Positions 57,220 to 64,000 of a stretch of DNA of 64,000 bases are shown here, piece by piece. The first letter of the stretch is position 1. Every line of letters begins with the position of its first letter. The stretch is from NCBI RefSeq assembly GCF_002943465.1, contig NZ_PTQY01000001.1, positions 1,116,001-1,180,000 on the forward strand, in the 5' to 3' direction. The DNA comes from Rhodoferax sp. TS-BS-61-7 (GTDB lineage Bacteria > Pseudomonadota > Gammaproteobacteria > Burkholderiales > Burkholderiaceae_C). The translations under genes and the position numbers were made by a program. Under the pieces are notes generated by a model. It had not been told where the DNA came from, ran no database searches, and saw only the letters and a list, made by a program, of their open reading frames with translations.

Positions 57220-57426
57220 GGGGGTTTGCGGGTTGGTGTGGTTGCAGTGTACGGTTGCGCGGTGGCACCACGTTTGCAGCCAAGGGAAAACCCGTGTGCG
57301 CGTGTTATCAAGCGGGGGTACTGTAAGAAATGCCAACCCTGCCGGACTAACCTTCAACCAGCGTTCTGGCGCAATTCCGTGCCAAGCCTATCTGGTTGTT
57401 TCTCTTTCCAACCTAGGAGTTTTCTC

Positions 57427-57696
57427 ATGAACCAACGTGCCCTGATCGCCGCCACCGCCGCCAGCCTGATGACCTTGGCCTTGGCCTCTGCCCCCGTGGC
57501 CGCCCAAGAGAAAGAAAAATGCTTTGGTATTGCCAAGGCCGGACAAAATGACTGTGCCAACCTCTCTGGCAGCCACTCCTGCGCCGGCCAGTCCAAGGTG
57601 GACATGGACAAGGGTGAATGGAAGTACGTCGCCAAAGGCACCTGCAAGGACATGAAGGGCCTGTCCATGGAAGACGCCAAGAAGATGAAGAGCTGA
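57427..57696 (+). CDS. bufA1: DUF2282 bufferin-1-type peptide precursor
   Basis: An 89-residue exported peptide. The signal peptide runs to about ASAPVAAQ (27), then a mature core with four Cys (Cys32, Cys43, Cys52, Cys73: [28 protein letters not shown]) and a charged tail. DUF2282 peptides are the precursors of bufferins, metallophores whose Cys are converted to thiooxazoles by the MNIO partner. TAGGAG at 57414-57419 is the ribosome site. First gene of the operon. Confidence 0.88.
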   Translation: MNQRALIAATAASLMTLALASAPVAAQEKEKCFGIAKAGQNDCANLSGSHSCAGQSKVDMDKGEWKYVAKGTCKDMKGLSMEDAKKMKS

Positions 57697-57707
57697 TTGC
57701 CTTGCCC

Positions 57708-58640
57708 ATGACCGCCACCTACCCCGACATGCCTGTGCCCGCGCCCCGCGGCCAGGTCGGCATCGGGTGGCGGCACCCCCATTACGCGGAGCTGCTGGAG
57801 CGGCAGCCCGCACTGGACTTTCTGGAAGTCCACTCCGAGAATTTTTTTGGCGGCGGTGGTGCTGCATTGGCCGTGCTGATGCAGGCCAGGGCGCACTACC
57901 CCATCAGCCTGCACGGCGTGGGGCTGTCGCTGGGCTCGGCGGTGGGGCTGGACCCCTGGCACCTGGACCAGCTGGCCCGCCTGGTGCAGCGGGTGGACCC
58001 CGTGCGGGTGAGCGACCACGCCTGTTTTGCGCGTGGCACCCTGGGGGCGCAGACCGTGCACGGCGCAGACCTGTTGCCCATCCCGTTTTCTGACGAGGCG
58101 CTGGACGTGTTGTGCCGCCATGTGCAGCAGGTCCAAGACCGGTTGCAGCGCCGCTTCATGGTGGAAAACCTGTCGGCCTATGTGCGCTGGAACAGCGCAG
58201 ACGCCCACGACTGGTCGGAGACTGATTTTTTGACCACTCTGGCCCGGCGCACGGGCTGCCTGCTGCTGGTGGATGTGAACAACATTTATGTGAATGCGCG
58301 CAACGCCGAACTGGCGGGCCAACTTGCCGATCCGCTGCAAGCCAGCCGCGATTGGCTGGACGCCATTCCGCCCGATGCCGTAGGCGAGCTGCATGTGGCG
58401 GGCCACTGCCATGTGGCCGATGCGCATGGCGAGATCGTGATTGATGACCACGGCAGCCGGGTCAGCCCCGCGGTGTGGGCGCTGCACCGGCATGCCTTGC
58501 AACGTTTTGGCCCCGTGGCCACATTGGTGGAGTGGGACACCGAGGTGCCTGCGCTGGACGTGTTGCTGGAGGAGGCCGATACCGCCCGCCATGCAGGCCA
58601 CGCCGTGCGCGGCGCTGCCACTGCGGAGGCCTTGGCATGA
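57708..58640 (+). CDS. bufB: DUF692 / MNIO (multinuclear non-heme iron oxidase)
   Basis: A 310-residue MNIO enzyme with a TIM-barrel. [13 protein letters not shown] and EVHSENFF are typical, and metal ligands are in [27 protein letters not shown] and [12 protein letters not shown] proteins such as MbnB and BufB modify Cys in partner peptides; here the partner is the DUF2282 peptide 12 bases upstream. ATG 57708 gives [10 protein letters not shown]. Its last four bases overlap the next gene. Confidence 0.92.
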   Translation: MTATYPDMPVPAPRGQVGIGWRHPHYAELLERQPALDFLEVHSENFFGGGGAALAVLMQARAHYPISLHGVGLSLGSAVGLDPWHLDQLARLVQRVDPVRVSDHACFARGTLGAQTVHGADLLPIPFSDEALDVLCRHVQQVQDRLQRRFMVENLSAYVRWNSADAHDWSETDFLTTLARRTGCLLLVDVNNIYVNARNAELAGQLADPLQASRDWLDAIPPDAVGELHVAGHCHVADAHGEIVIDDHGSRVSPAVWALHRHALQRFGPVATLVEWDTEVPALDVLLEEADTARHAGHAVRGAATAEALA

Positions 58641-59407
58641 GCGCCCTGGCACTGCAGCAACAGCAGCTGCTGGAAAGCCTGTTTGTGCCCGAAACTGAAG
58701 GTGCTATAAAAAACATAGCTATTTGCGCAGATTCCATGGGCGCTAGAGGCCTAAAAGCCTACCAATCCAATGGCCACGCCCTGGCCGAGCGCGCGCTGCT
58801 GGCGGCCTACCCGGTGCTGGCGCAGATGCTGGGCGGTGAGAGTTTTGCCGCCCTGGCGCGTGCGCTGTGGCACGCAAGCCCCCCGCAGCGTGGTGATATG
58901 GCGCAGTGGGGGGGCACGCTGGCCGATTTTGTGGCGACCAGCCCGCAGCTGGCCGACGAGCCCTACCTGGCCGATGTGGCACGGGTGGAGTGGGCGCTGC
59001 ACACCTGTGCCAGTGCGGCTGATGCCGAACTCCAACCCGCCACCCTGGCCCTGTTGGGCAGCCACGACCTGGACACCCTGCGGCTGCAACTGGCCCCCGG
59101 CACCGCTGTGTTGTGCAGCCCCTGGCCCACGGCCAGCCTGGTGCGGGCGCATTTGCAGGAAGGCTTAACGCTGGCCGAAGCCGCTACCCGCTTGCGCGCA
59201 GGTCAGGCCGAAGATGTGGTGGTCTGGCGCCAGGGCTACCGCCCGCGCCTGCGGCAGGCGGTACCCGGGGAGGTGGTGTTCGTATCCACCCTGCTGCAGG
59301 GCCGTGCCTTGGGGCCCGCTCTGGATGTTGCCCCGCAACTCGACATCAACGCCTGGCTCACCGACGCCGTGCAAAGCGGACTGCTGTTGGCCGTCCACGC
59401 CCCCTGA
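58637..59407 (+). CDS. bufC: DUF2063 putative DNA-binding-domain protein (BufC)
   Basis: A 256-residue protein of the family annotated as DUF2063 or 'putative DNA-binding domain'. In MNIO operons it acts as the precursor-recognition partner (BufC/MbnC-like). The N-terminal [13 protein letters not shown] and later [16 protein letters not shown] are conserved parts. Residues about 22-42 ([17 protein letters not shown]) are encoded by a dispersed repeat copy and look like an insertion. ATG 58637 overlaps the bufB stop by four bases. Confidence 0.85.
   Translation: MSALALQQQQLLESLFVPETEGAIKNIAICADSMGARGLKAYQSNGHALAERALLAAYPVLAQMLGGESFAALARALWHASPPQRGDMAQWGGTLADFVATSPQLADEPYLADVARVEWALHTCASAADAELQPATLALLGSHDLDTLRLQLAPGTAVLCSPWPTASLVRAHLQEGLTLAEAATRLRAGQAEDVVVWRQGYRPRLRQAVPGEVVFVSTLLQGRALGPALDVAPQLDINAWLTDAVQSGLLLAVHAP
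58701..58759 (+). repeat. Dispersed repeat copy 7, inside bufC
   Basis: GTGCTAT, seven bases, ATAGCTATTTGCGCAG, then ATTCCATGGGCGCTAGAGG and CCTAAAA. It matches copy 4 and the full-length model end to end and keeps the bufC frame open. Confidence 0.85.
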
Positions 59408-59431
59408 TTCTTCCACCCCCGCCACCCTGCG

Positions 59432-59926
59432 ATGACGCCTACCGCCATGCCCTCTTTGCAAACCCCCAGTGCTTCCTGGACCACCCGCGCTGTTGCGCTG
59501 TGGGACCGTCTGGAGCGCAGCCTTAACACCCTGCAGCCCCTGGCCGCCCTGCTGGCGCGGCTGTATGTGGCGCAGGTGTTTTTCCTCTCGGGCCTGACCA
59601 AGCTGCGCGACTGGGACATCACCCTGGCCCTGTTTGCCGATGAATACCACGTGCCCCTGCTCTCGCCCGCGGTGGCTGCTGCGCTCGGCACAGCGGGTGA
59701 GCTGGTTTTGCCCGTGTTGCTGGTGCTGGGCCTGGCTGGGCGTTTTGCGGCGCTGGGCCTGAGCGTGGTGAATGGGGTGGCGGTGCTGGCGCTGGCCGAG
59801 ATTGCCCCGGCGGCGCTGCAGCAGCACATCACCTGGGGCGTGTTGTTGGCCGCCTTGGCGCTGTATGGCTGCGGCCCCTGGTCGCTGGGGCCGGTGTTGC
59901 GGCGTTGGGTGCTTCGCGGGGCGTAA
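59432..59926 (+). CDS. bufD: DoxX-family membrane protein (BufD)
   Basis: A 164-residue DoxX family protein with four hydrophobic spans (about 38-57, 80-105, 110-128, 132-150) after a 30-residue N-terminal region. The first span reads RLYVAQVFFLSGLTKLRDW, the family's signature. In gig/bufferin operons the DoxX gene follows DUF2063, as here. It may couple to the respiratory chain; the role is unproven. Confidence 0.85.
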   Translation: MTPTAMPSLQTPSASWTTRAVALWDRLERSLNTLQPLAALLARLYVAQVFFLSGLTKLRDWDITLALFADEYHVPLLSPAVAAALGTAGELVLPVLLVLGLAGRFAALGLSVVNGVAVLALAEIAPAALQQHITWGVLLAALALYGCGPWSLGPVLRRWVLRGA

Positions 59927-59935
59927 GCTCGCGCC

Positions 59936-62068
59936 ATGCCCGCCGCTCCCTTTCCGCCGCCCACACCCGCCACGCGCCGGGGGCTGTGGCCCACGCGCAT
60001 TGCCTGGCGGCTGGCACTGGGGCTGGGGGTGTTGGTGGGGCTGGTGTTGTTGGCGCTGTTGCAGTCGGGTTGGCAGCTGCGCTTGATGTCGGACCTCACC
60101 CAGCGTTTTGCCACGGGTGACATGCAGCGCCTGCTGCGGGTGCAGGCCCTGACGCTGCAAACCGAAGGTGTGGGTAGCGCCCTGGTGCGCCTGGTGCATG
60201 CCCCGCGCGAAGACCGTGTCAAAGAGTACACCGATGTGGATGCGCGCAACCGCACGCTGGACGGCATCATCGAATCGCTGTCCGAAGGGCTGAAGGATGT
60301 CGAACAGGAAGCCACCCTGCGTCGCCTGGTGGAGGCCCGCACCACCTATGCCGAGGCGTTTATTGCCACGGTGGACGAGATTGAAGCCGACAACCTGCCC
60401 GCCGCCGCGCGGGCCCTCAACGACCAGGTGAACCCGGCCCTGAACGCGATGTTGCGGGAATCGGGCGCCCTGTTGCAGCGTGAGCGCCAGCGGGTCGAAG
60501 AGCAACTGGCGGCGGCCCAATCGCTGTTTGAGCGCGTGGCCCTGTGGGTTGGCGCCGCATCGTTGCTGGGTGTTGCGCTCGCTGCGGTGGTGGCCTGGCG
60601 CACCACCCGCAGTGTGGTGGCGCCCTTGGCGCGGCTGGAGACCGCGGCCTTGCAAATTGCCCAGGGTGACTACCGCCACCGCATGCCGGATACGGGTACC
60701 CAGGAGGTAGACCGCGTGGGCCAGGCGCTCAACACCATGGCCGATGCAGTGGCGCAGCGCGAGCAGCAAATCGTGCGGCTGGCCTACCAGGACAGCCTCA
60801 CCGGCCTGCCCAACCGCACCGCACTGCTCTACCCGCAACACCCCGTGCCGGAAGGCTACAACGCGCTGTTGCTGATCGATTTGGCCCGGCTCAAGGCCAT
60901 CAACGAAACCTTGGGTTTTGCCACCGGCGACACCCTGATCAAAGAGCTGGCCACGCGCAGCCAGGCCGTGTTGCAGACCGCCATGGCCCGCGGTTGGGTG
61001 GGGCCGCGTGGCGTGGTGGCACGCCTGGCGGGCGGCAGTTTTGCCATGGCCGTTCGGGCGGCCAGCCGCCATGAAGTGGAGCAACTGCGCCTGGCACTCA
61101 GTGCGGCCATGGCGCAGTCGGTGGCCTGCAGCGGTCACAGCGTGGACCTGGCGATTGCGTGTGGCTTGGCCGGTGCCGAAACGCAGGATGCTGTGGCCGC
61201 CAATGCCCTGCTGCGCAATGCCGAGGTGGCGCTGCACAGCGCCAAACGCGCCGCGCTGGACCACACCTGGTACAGCGCCGCCCAGGAGGCCGCGCGCCTG
61301 GACCACCTGAGCCTGGTGTCGGACCTGCGCACGGCGGTGGCCCAGTCCCAGCTGCAAATGTGGCTGCAACCCAAGCTGTCGTTGCAGACCGGCCAGCCTG
61401 TGGGGGCCGAGGCCTTGGTGCGCTGGGTGCACCCGCAGCGTGGTTTTGTGTCGCCGGCTGAATTTGTGCCGTTTGCCGAGCAGACCGGATACATCACCAT
61501 GGTGACCGACTGGATGCTGGACCAGGCCCTGCACACCTTGCAGCGCTGGGCCAGCACCTACCCCCAGCTCAGCATCGCCGTCAACCTGAGCACGCGTGAC
61601 CTGCAAGACCCGGGTTTTGCGCTGCGTGTGGCCGCCAAGGTGGCTGCCAGCGGAGTCGATCCACAACGCCTGCGCCTGGAGGTGACCGAGAGCGGGGTGA
61701 TGCAAGACGCCGTGAAAAGCCTGGCCCTTCTGCACGCCCTGCGCGCGGTTGGCATGCCGCTGTCCATTGATGACTTTGGCACCGGCTACTCCTCGCTGGC
61801 CTACCTGCAGAAGATGCCGGTGAGTGAGCTCAAAATCGACCGCAGTTTTGTCGATGGCATTGACGCGGCACCCGCCAGCCAGCGGTTGGTCAAGGCCATG
61901 ATTGAGATGGGCCACGGTCTGGATCTGGTGGTCACCGCCGAAGGTGTGGAAACCACCGCCGAGCGCGACATGCTCATCAGCCTGGGGTGTGATGTCATGC
62001 AGGGCTACCTGGGCAGCAAACCCCTGCATGGTGATGTGATGGAAACCTGGTTGCTATCAAATACATAG
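59936..62068 (+). CDS. EAL-domain c-di-GMP phosphodiesterase with degenerate GGDEF
   Basis: A 710-residue inner-membrane protein. Two spans (about 20-40 and 195-220) bracket a periplasmic sensor region, followed by a HAMP-like segment (about 222-275), a GGDEF domain whose active motif reads AGGSF and so cannot make c-di-GMP, and an EAL domain with intact GAEALVRW, DDFGTGYSSLAYL and EGVET. It should hydrolyse c-di-GMP or sense it. It begins ten bases after bufD and so may belong to the metal-stress operon. Its stop codon lies in a dispersed repeat. Confidence 0.9.
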   Translation: MPAAPFPPPTPATRRGLWPTRIAWRLALGLGVLVGLVLLALLQSGWQLRLMSDLTQRFATGDMQRLLRVQALTLQTEGVGSALVRLVHAPREDRVKEYTDVDARNRTLDGIIESLSEGLKDVEQEATLRRLVEARTTYAEAFIATVDEIEADNLPAAARALNDQVNPALNAMLRESGALLQRERQRVEEQLAAAQSLFERVALWVGAASLLGVALAAVVAWRTTRSVVAPLARLETAALQIAQGDYRHRMPDTGTQEVDRVGQALNTMADAVAQREQQIVRLAYQDSLTGLPNRTALLYPQHPVPEGYNALLLIDLARLKAINETLGFATGDTLIKELATRSQAVLQTAMARGWVGPRGVVARLAGGSFAMAVRAASRHEVEQLRLALSAAMAQSVACSGHSVDLAIACGLAGAETQDAVAANALLRNAEVALHSAKRAALDHTWYSAAQEAARLDHLSLVSDLRTAVAQSQLQMWLQPKLSLQTGQPVGAEALVRWVHPQRGFVSPAEFVPFAEQTGYITMVTDWMLDQALHTLQRWASTYPQLSIAVNLSTRDLQDPGFALRVAAKVAASGVDPQRLRLEVTESGVMQDAVKSLALLHALRAVGMPLSIDDFGTGYSSLAYLQKMPVSELKIDRSFVDGIDAAPASQRLVKAMIEMGHGLDLVVTAEGVETTAERDMLISLGCDVMQGYLGSKPLHGDVMETWLLSNT

Positions 62069-62116
62069 CTGCTCGCGCATATTCCATAAGCACCAAGTGC
62101 TTGTTTGGCTATAAAT
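62051..62116 (+). repeat. Dispersed repeat copy 8, shared by two convergent gene ends
   Basis: TTGCTAT, seven bases, ATAGCTGCTCGCGCATATTCCAT, then AAGTGCTTGTTTGGCTATAAATC. The EAL gene stops at the TAG of ATAGC (62066-62068) and the LysR gene on the other strand stops at the TAG of CTATAAATC (62109-62111). Confidence 0.85.
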
Positions 62117-63059
62117 CTGACGGGGGCTTGAACGGACTGGCTTGCAGCGCCTGCGCGCATTCCTGCACCATCCAGCGGCGAAAGCGGTGCAGCGCTTCGC
62201 TGTTGCGCCGGGTGTTGGGCTCCACCAGAAAGTAGCCGCGCGCCGTGCGCTGCGGTGCGGCCACCGCGGCCACCAGTTGCCCGCTGCGCACCAGCGCATC
62301 CACCAGCGGGGCCCAGCCCAGCGCCACGCCCTGCCCGGCCATGGCCGCCTGGATGACCAGCGGGTAGTTGTTGAGCGTGAGGTCGTGCCCGGCGCCCGCA
62401 CTGCGCAGGCCATGGGCGGCAAACCAGCCCTCCCACAGCAGCCAGCGCTGGGGTTCGGCACTCTCCAGGTGCAGCAGCGGCAGCGTGCGCAGGTCGGCTG
62501 CCTGGCCGCTCAGGCGCTGCCGGGTATAAAAAGTCGGGCTGCACACCGGCACCACGATTTCGGGGAGCAAGGGGGTGGCGCTGCAGCCGGGCCAATGCCC
62601 GTCGCCAAATGCCACTGCCATGTCCACCGGTTCACCGCGGATGTCGAACTGGTTCTGGCTGGTGACGATGCGCACATCCAGCTCCGGCACCAGCTCGCGC
62701 AGTGCGGCCAGGCGCGGCATCAGCCAATAGGTGGCAAAGCCGAAGTCGGTGGCCACGGTCAGCACCTGGCGCTCGCGCCGCGCCCGGATTTTGGCGGCCA
62801 CCTCGCCAATGCTGCTCAGGCTCTCGCGCACCGCGGTCACCAGCTGCAAGCCCTCGGGCGTGAGCGACACGCCCCGGTGCTCCCGCTTGAACAGGGGCAC
62901 GCCCAGGTCGTCTTCCAGCAGGCCGATGCGCTGGCTCACCGCCGGTTGGCTGGTGCCCAGCTCCTGGGCCGCAGCGGTAAAGCTCAGGTGGCGCACCGCG
63001 GCTTCAAAAAACACCAGGCTTTGCAAAGGGGGGAGGCGGCGCATGTCTTGCATAAGCAC
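62109..63059 (-). CDS. LysR-family regulator (choline-sulfate utilisation type)
   Basis: A 316-residue LysR protein of the GcvA subgroup. The helix-turn-helix spans about 8-65 (LSFTAAAQELGTSQPAVSQRI), and the effector domain begins near residue 90. Inner starts at MQDMRRL (63050) are possible. It is divergent from a choline-sulfatase gene, and I recall such regulators (TIGR03418 type) next to betC. It probably controls that sulfatase. Confidence 0.85.
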   Translation of the reverse strand: MLMQDMRRLPPLQSLVFFEAAVRHLSFTAAAQELGTSQPAVSQRIGLLEDDLGVPLFKREHRGVSLTPEGLQLVTAVRESLSSIGEVAAKIRARRERQVLTVATDFGFATYWLMPRLAALRELVPELDVRIVTSQNQFDIRGEPVDMAVAFGDGHWPGCSATPLLPEIVVPVCSPTFYTRQRLSGQAADLRTLPLLHLESAEPQRWLLWEGWFAAHGLRSAGAGHDLTLNNYPLVIQAAMAGQGVALGWAPLVDALVRSGQLVAAVAAPQRTARGYFLVEPNTRRNSEALHRFRRWMVQECAQALQASPFKPPSDL

Positions 63060-63164
63060 AGTTTATGCCGCCATAAGTAATAGATGTCTTCACGCGCAGG
63101 TTTTGCGTGCCTAGACTGAATCCATTGCATAACCCGCCTTTATGTTTACACCGGTACTTTGAAC
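63060..63164. promoter_or_regulatory. Divergent LysR/betC promoter region
   Basis: A 105-base gap between divergent starts. It holds ATAAGTAATAG at 63073-63083 and a GC-poor patch; no clear -35/-10 pair was fixed. LysR binding here is inferred. Confidence 0.35.
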
Positions 63165-64000
63165 GTGCGCCCACCCAACATCCTCCTCCTCATGGCCGAC
63201 CAGCTGACGGCGTCAGCCCTGGCCACCTACGGCAACACCGTGAGCAAGACGCCCACCATCGACGCGCTGGCCGCGGCCGGCGTGGTGTTTGAGTCGGCTT
63301 ACACCAACAGCCCTTTGTGCGCACCCTCGCGCTATGTGTTCTTGTCCGGCAAGTTGCCATCCAGCATCGGCGCCTATGACAACGCGGCCGAGTTGCCGTC
63401 CGAGGTGCTGACCTTTGCCCACCACCTGCGCCACGCGGGTTACCGCACGGTGCTGTCCGGCAAGATGCATTTTTGCGGTGCCGATCAGACCCACGGGTTC
63501 GAGGAGCGGCTGACCACCGACATCTACCCCGCCGATTTCGGCTGGACGCCGGACTGGGAGCAGCCCGAGGTGCGCCCCAGCTGGTACCACAACATGGGTT
63601 CGGTGCTGGACGCCGGCCTGTGCGTGCGCACCAACCAGCTGGACTTTGACGACGAGGTGGTATTCCTCGCGCAGCAAAAGCTGTTTGATATGGCTCGTGA
63701 TGAGGACACGCGTCCCTTCTGCATGGTGGTCTCCATGACCCACCCGCACGACCCCTATGCCATCCCCCGCGACTACTGGGACCGCTACCGCCATGAAGAC
63801 ATCGACATGCCCCAGGTGCGCGACGACATGGTGCCGCGCGACCCCCACACCCAGCGCCTGCGCCATGTGAGCGACATGGACCGCACCCCGGTGAGCGACG
63901 ACCAAGTGCGTAACGCCCGCCACGCTTACTACGGCGCGGTGTCCTATGTGGATGACCAGATGGGCCGCATCCTCAAAACACTGGAGCAGACCGGCCAGGC
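63165..64000 (+). CDS. betC: Choline-sulfatase, 3' end outside window
   Basis: The N-terminal 278 residues of a sulfatase that releases sulfate from choline-O-sulfate. The GTG at 63165 gives MRPPNILLLMADQLT; a TTG two codons earlier is an alternative. The metal-site Asp is in MADQL and the formylglycine Cys is in the CAPSR motif (LCAPSRYVFLSGK). HFCGADQTHGFEER and the WDRYRHEDIDMPQ segment fit choline sulfatases. It provides choline and sulfate; the rest of a glycine-betaine route is not seen. Confidence 0.88.
   Translation, partial: MRPPNILLLMADQLTASALATYGNTVSKTPTIDALAAAGVVFESAYTNSPLCAPSRYVFLSGKLPSSIGAYDNAAELPSEVLTFAHHLRHAGYRTVLSGKMHFCGADQTHGFEERLTTDIYPADFGWTPDWEQPEVRPSWYHNMGSVLDAGLCVRTNQLDFDDEVVFLAQQKLFDMARDEDTRPFCMVVSMTHPHDPYAIPRDYWDRYRHEDIDMPQVRDDMVPRDPHTQRLRHVSDMDRTPVSDDQVRNARHAYYGAVSYVDDQMGRILKTLEQTGQ

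Noticed and set aside
59165-62029. Minus-strand open frame of 954 codons opposite bufD and the EAL gene
   Set aside because: Longest frame in the window but His/Gln-rich with no domain, and the + strand holds clear DoxX, HAMP and EAL features.

Overview
The window looks like chromosomal DNA of a betaproteobacterium of the order Burkholderiales, most likely family Comamonadaceae (Rhodoferax, Curvibacter or Polaromonas type). This rests on the high GC content, the gene order rpmH-rnpA-yidD-yidC-mnmE divergent from dnaA-dnaN-gyrB, the protein sequences, and a short dispersed repeat of which I count eight copies. The genus is inference. The replication-initiation region lies at about 39.7-49.3 kb, so this is the origin-proximal part of the chromosome.

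Layout. (1) 1-11.2 kb: an oxidative, non-phosphorylating pathway for L-arabinose, D-galactose or D-xylose. It has an IlvD/Edd sugar-acid dehydratase (cut by the window edge), an SDR sugar dehydrogenase, a GbpR-type LysR regulator, the ChvE-GguA-GguB transporter, a DapA-type 2-keto-3-deoxy-sugar-acid dehydratase, a Gfo/Idh dehydrogenase, an aldehyde dehydrogenase for alpha-ketoglutarate semialdehyde and a second, orphan ChvE. (2) 11.2-20.2 kb: an EutR-like AraC regulator divergent from an ethanolamine-type permease, a glutamine-synthetase-like ligase, an iron-type alcohol dehydrogenase, a class I glutamine-amidotransferase-like hydrolase, an aldehyde dehydrogenase and a second permease. No ethanolamine ammonia-lyase is present. 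The gene set reads as a gamma-glutamylated route for ethanolamine or a similar amino-alcohol. (3) 20.3-27.1 kb: AIM24-like protein, M48 peptidase, cyanase, DAHP synthase, a retropepsin-like protease, an AT-richer AlbA_2/RecG-like gene that appears inserted next to a hypoxanthine-DNA glycosylase gene, and a rhodanese. (4) 27.2-37.1 kb: a LacI-controlled galactoside locus with alpha-galactosidase, beta-galactosidase and a complete CUT1-type ABC transporter, with two identical operators. Its galactose and arabinose products could feed region 1. (5) 37.1-49.3 kb: flavin reductase, aromatic amino acid decarboxylase, RidA, gyrB, dnaN, dnaA, candidate oriC, rpmH, rnpA, yidD, yidC, mnmE. (6) 49.4-56.3 kb: a conserved hypothetical protein, apt, a Kef-type antiporter, kdsD-kdsC-lptC, an SDR and a glycine-rich RRM protein with a possible ribosome-site-masking leader. 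(7) 56.4-62.1 kb: sigma factor, zinc-finger anti-sigma factor and a bufferin (gig-type) metallophore operon (DUF2282 precursor, DUF692/MNIO, DUF2063, DoxX), followed by an EAL protein with a decayed GGDEF domain. (8) 62.1-64 kb: a LysR regulator divergent from a choline-sulfatase gene that runs off the window.

The most interesting items are the gamma-glutamylation amine cluster, the metal-stress bufferin operon with its own sigma/anti-sigma pair and c-di-GMP phosphodiesterase, and the dispersed repeat. Four repeat copies sit inside coding genes with the reading frame kept open. All identifications come from reading motifs and recalled family knowledge; no database search was run.
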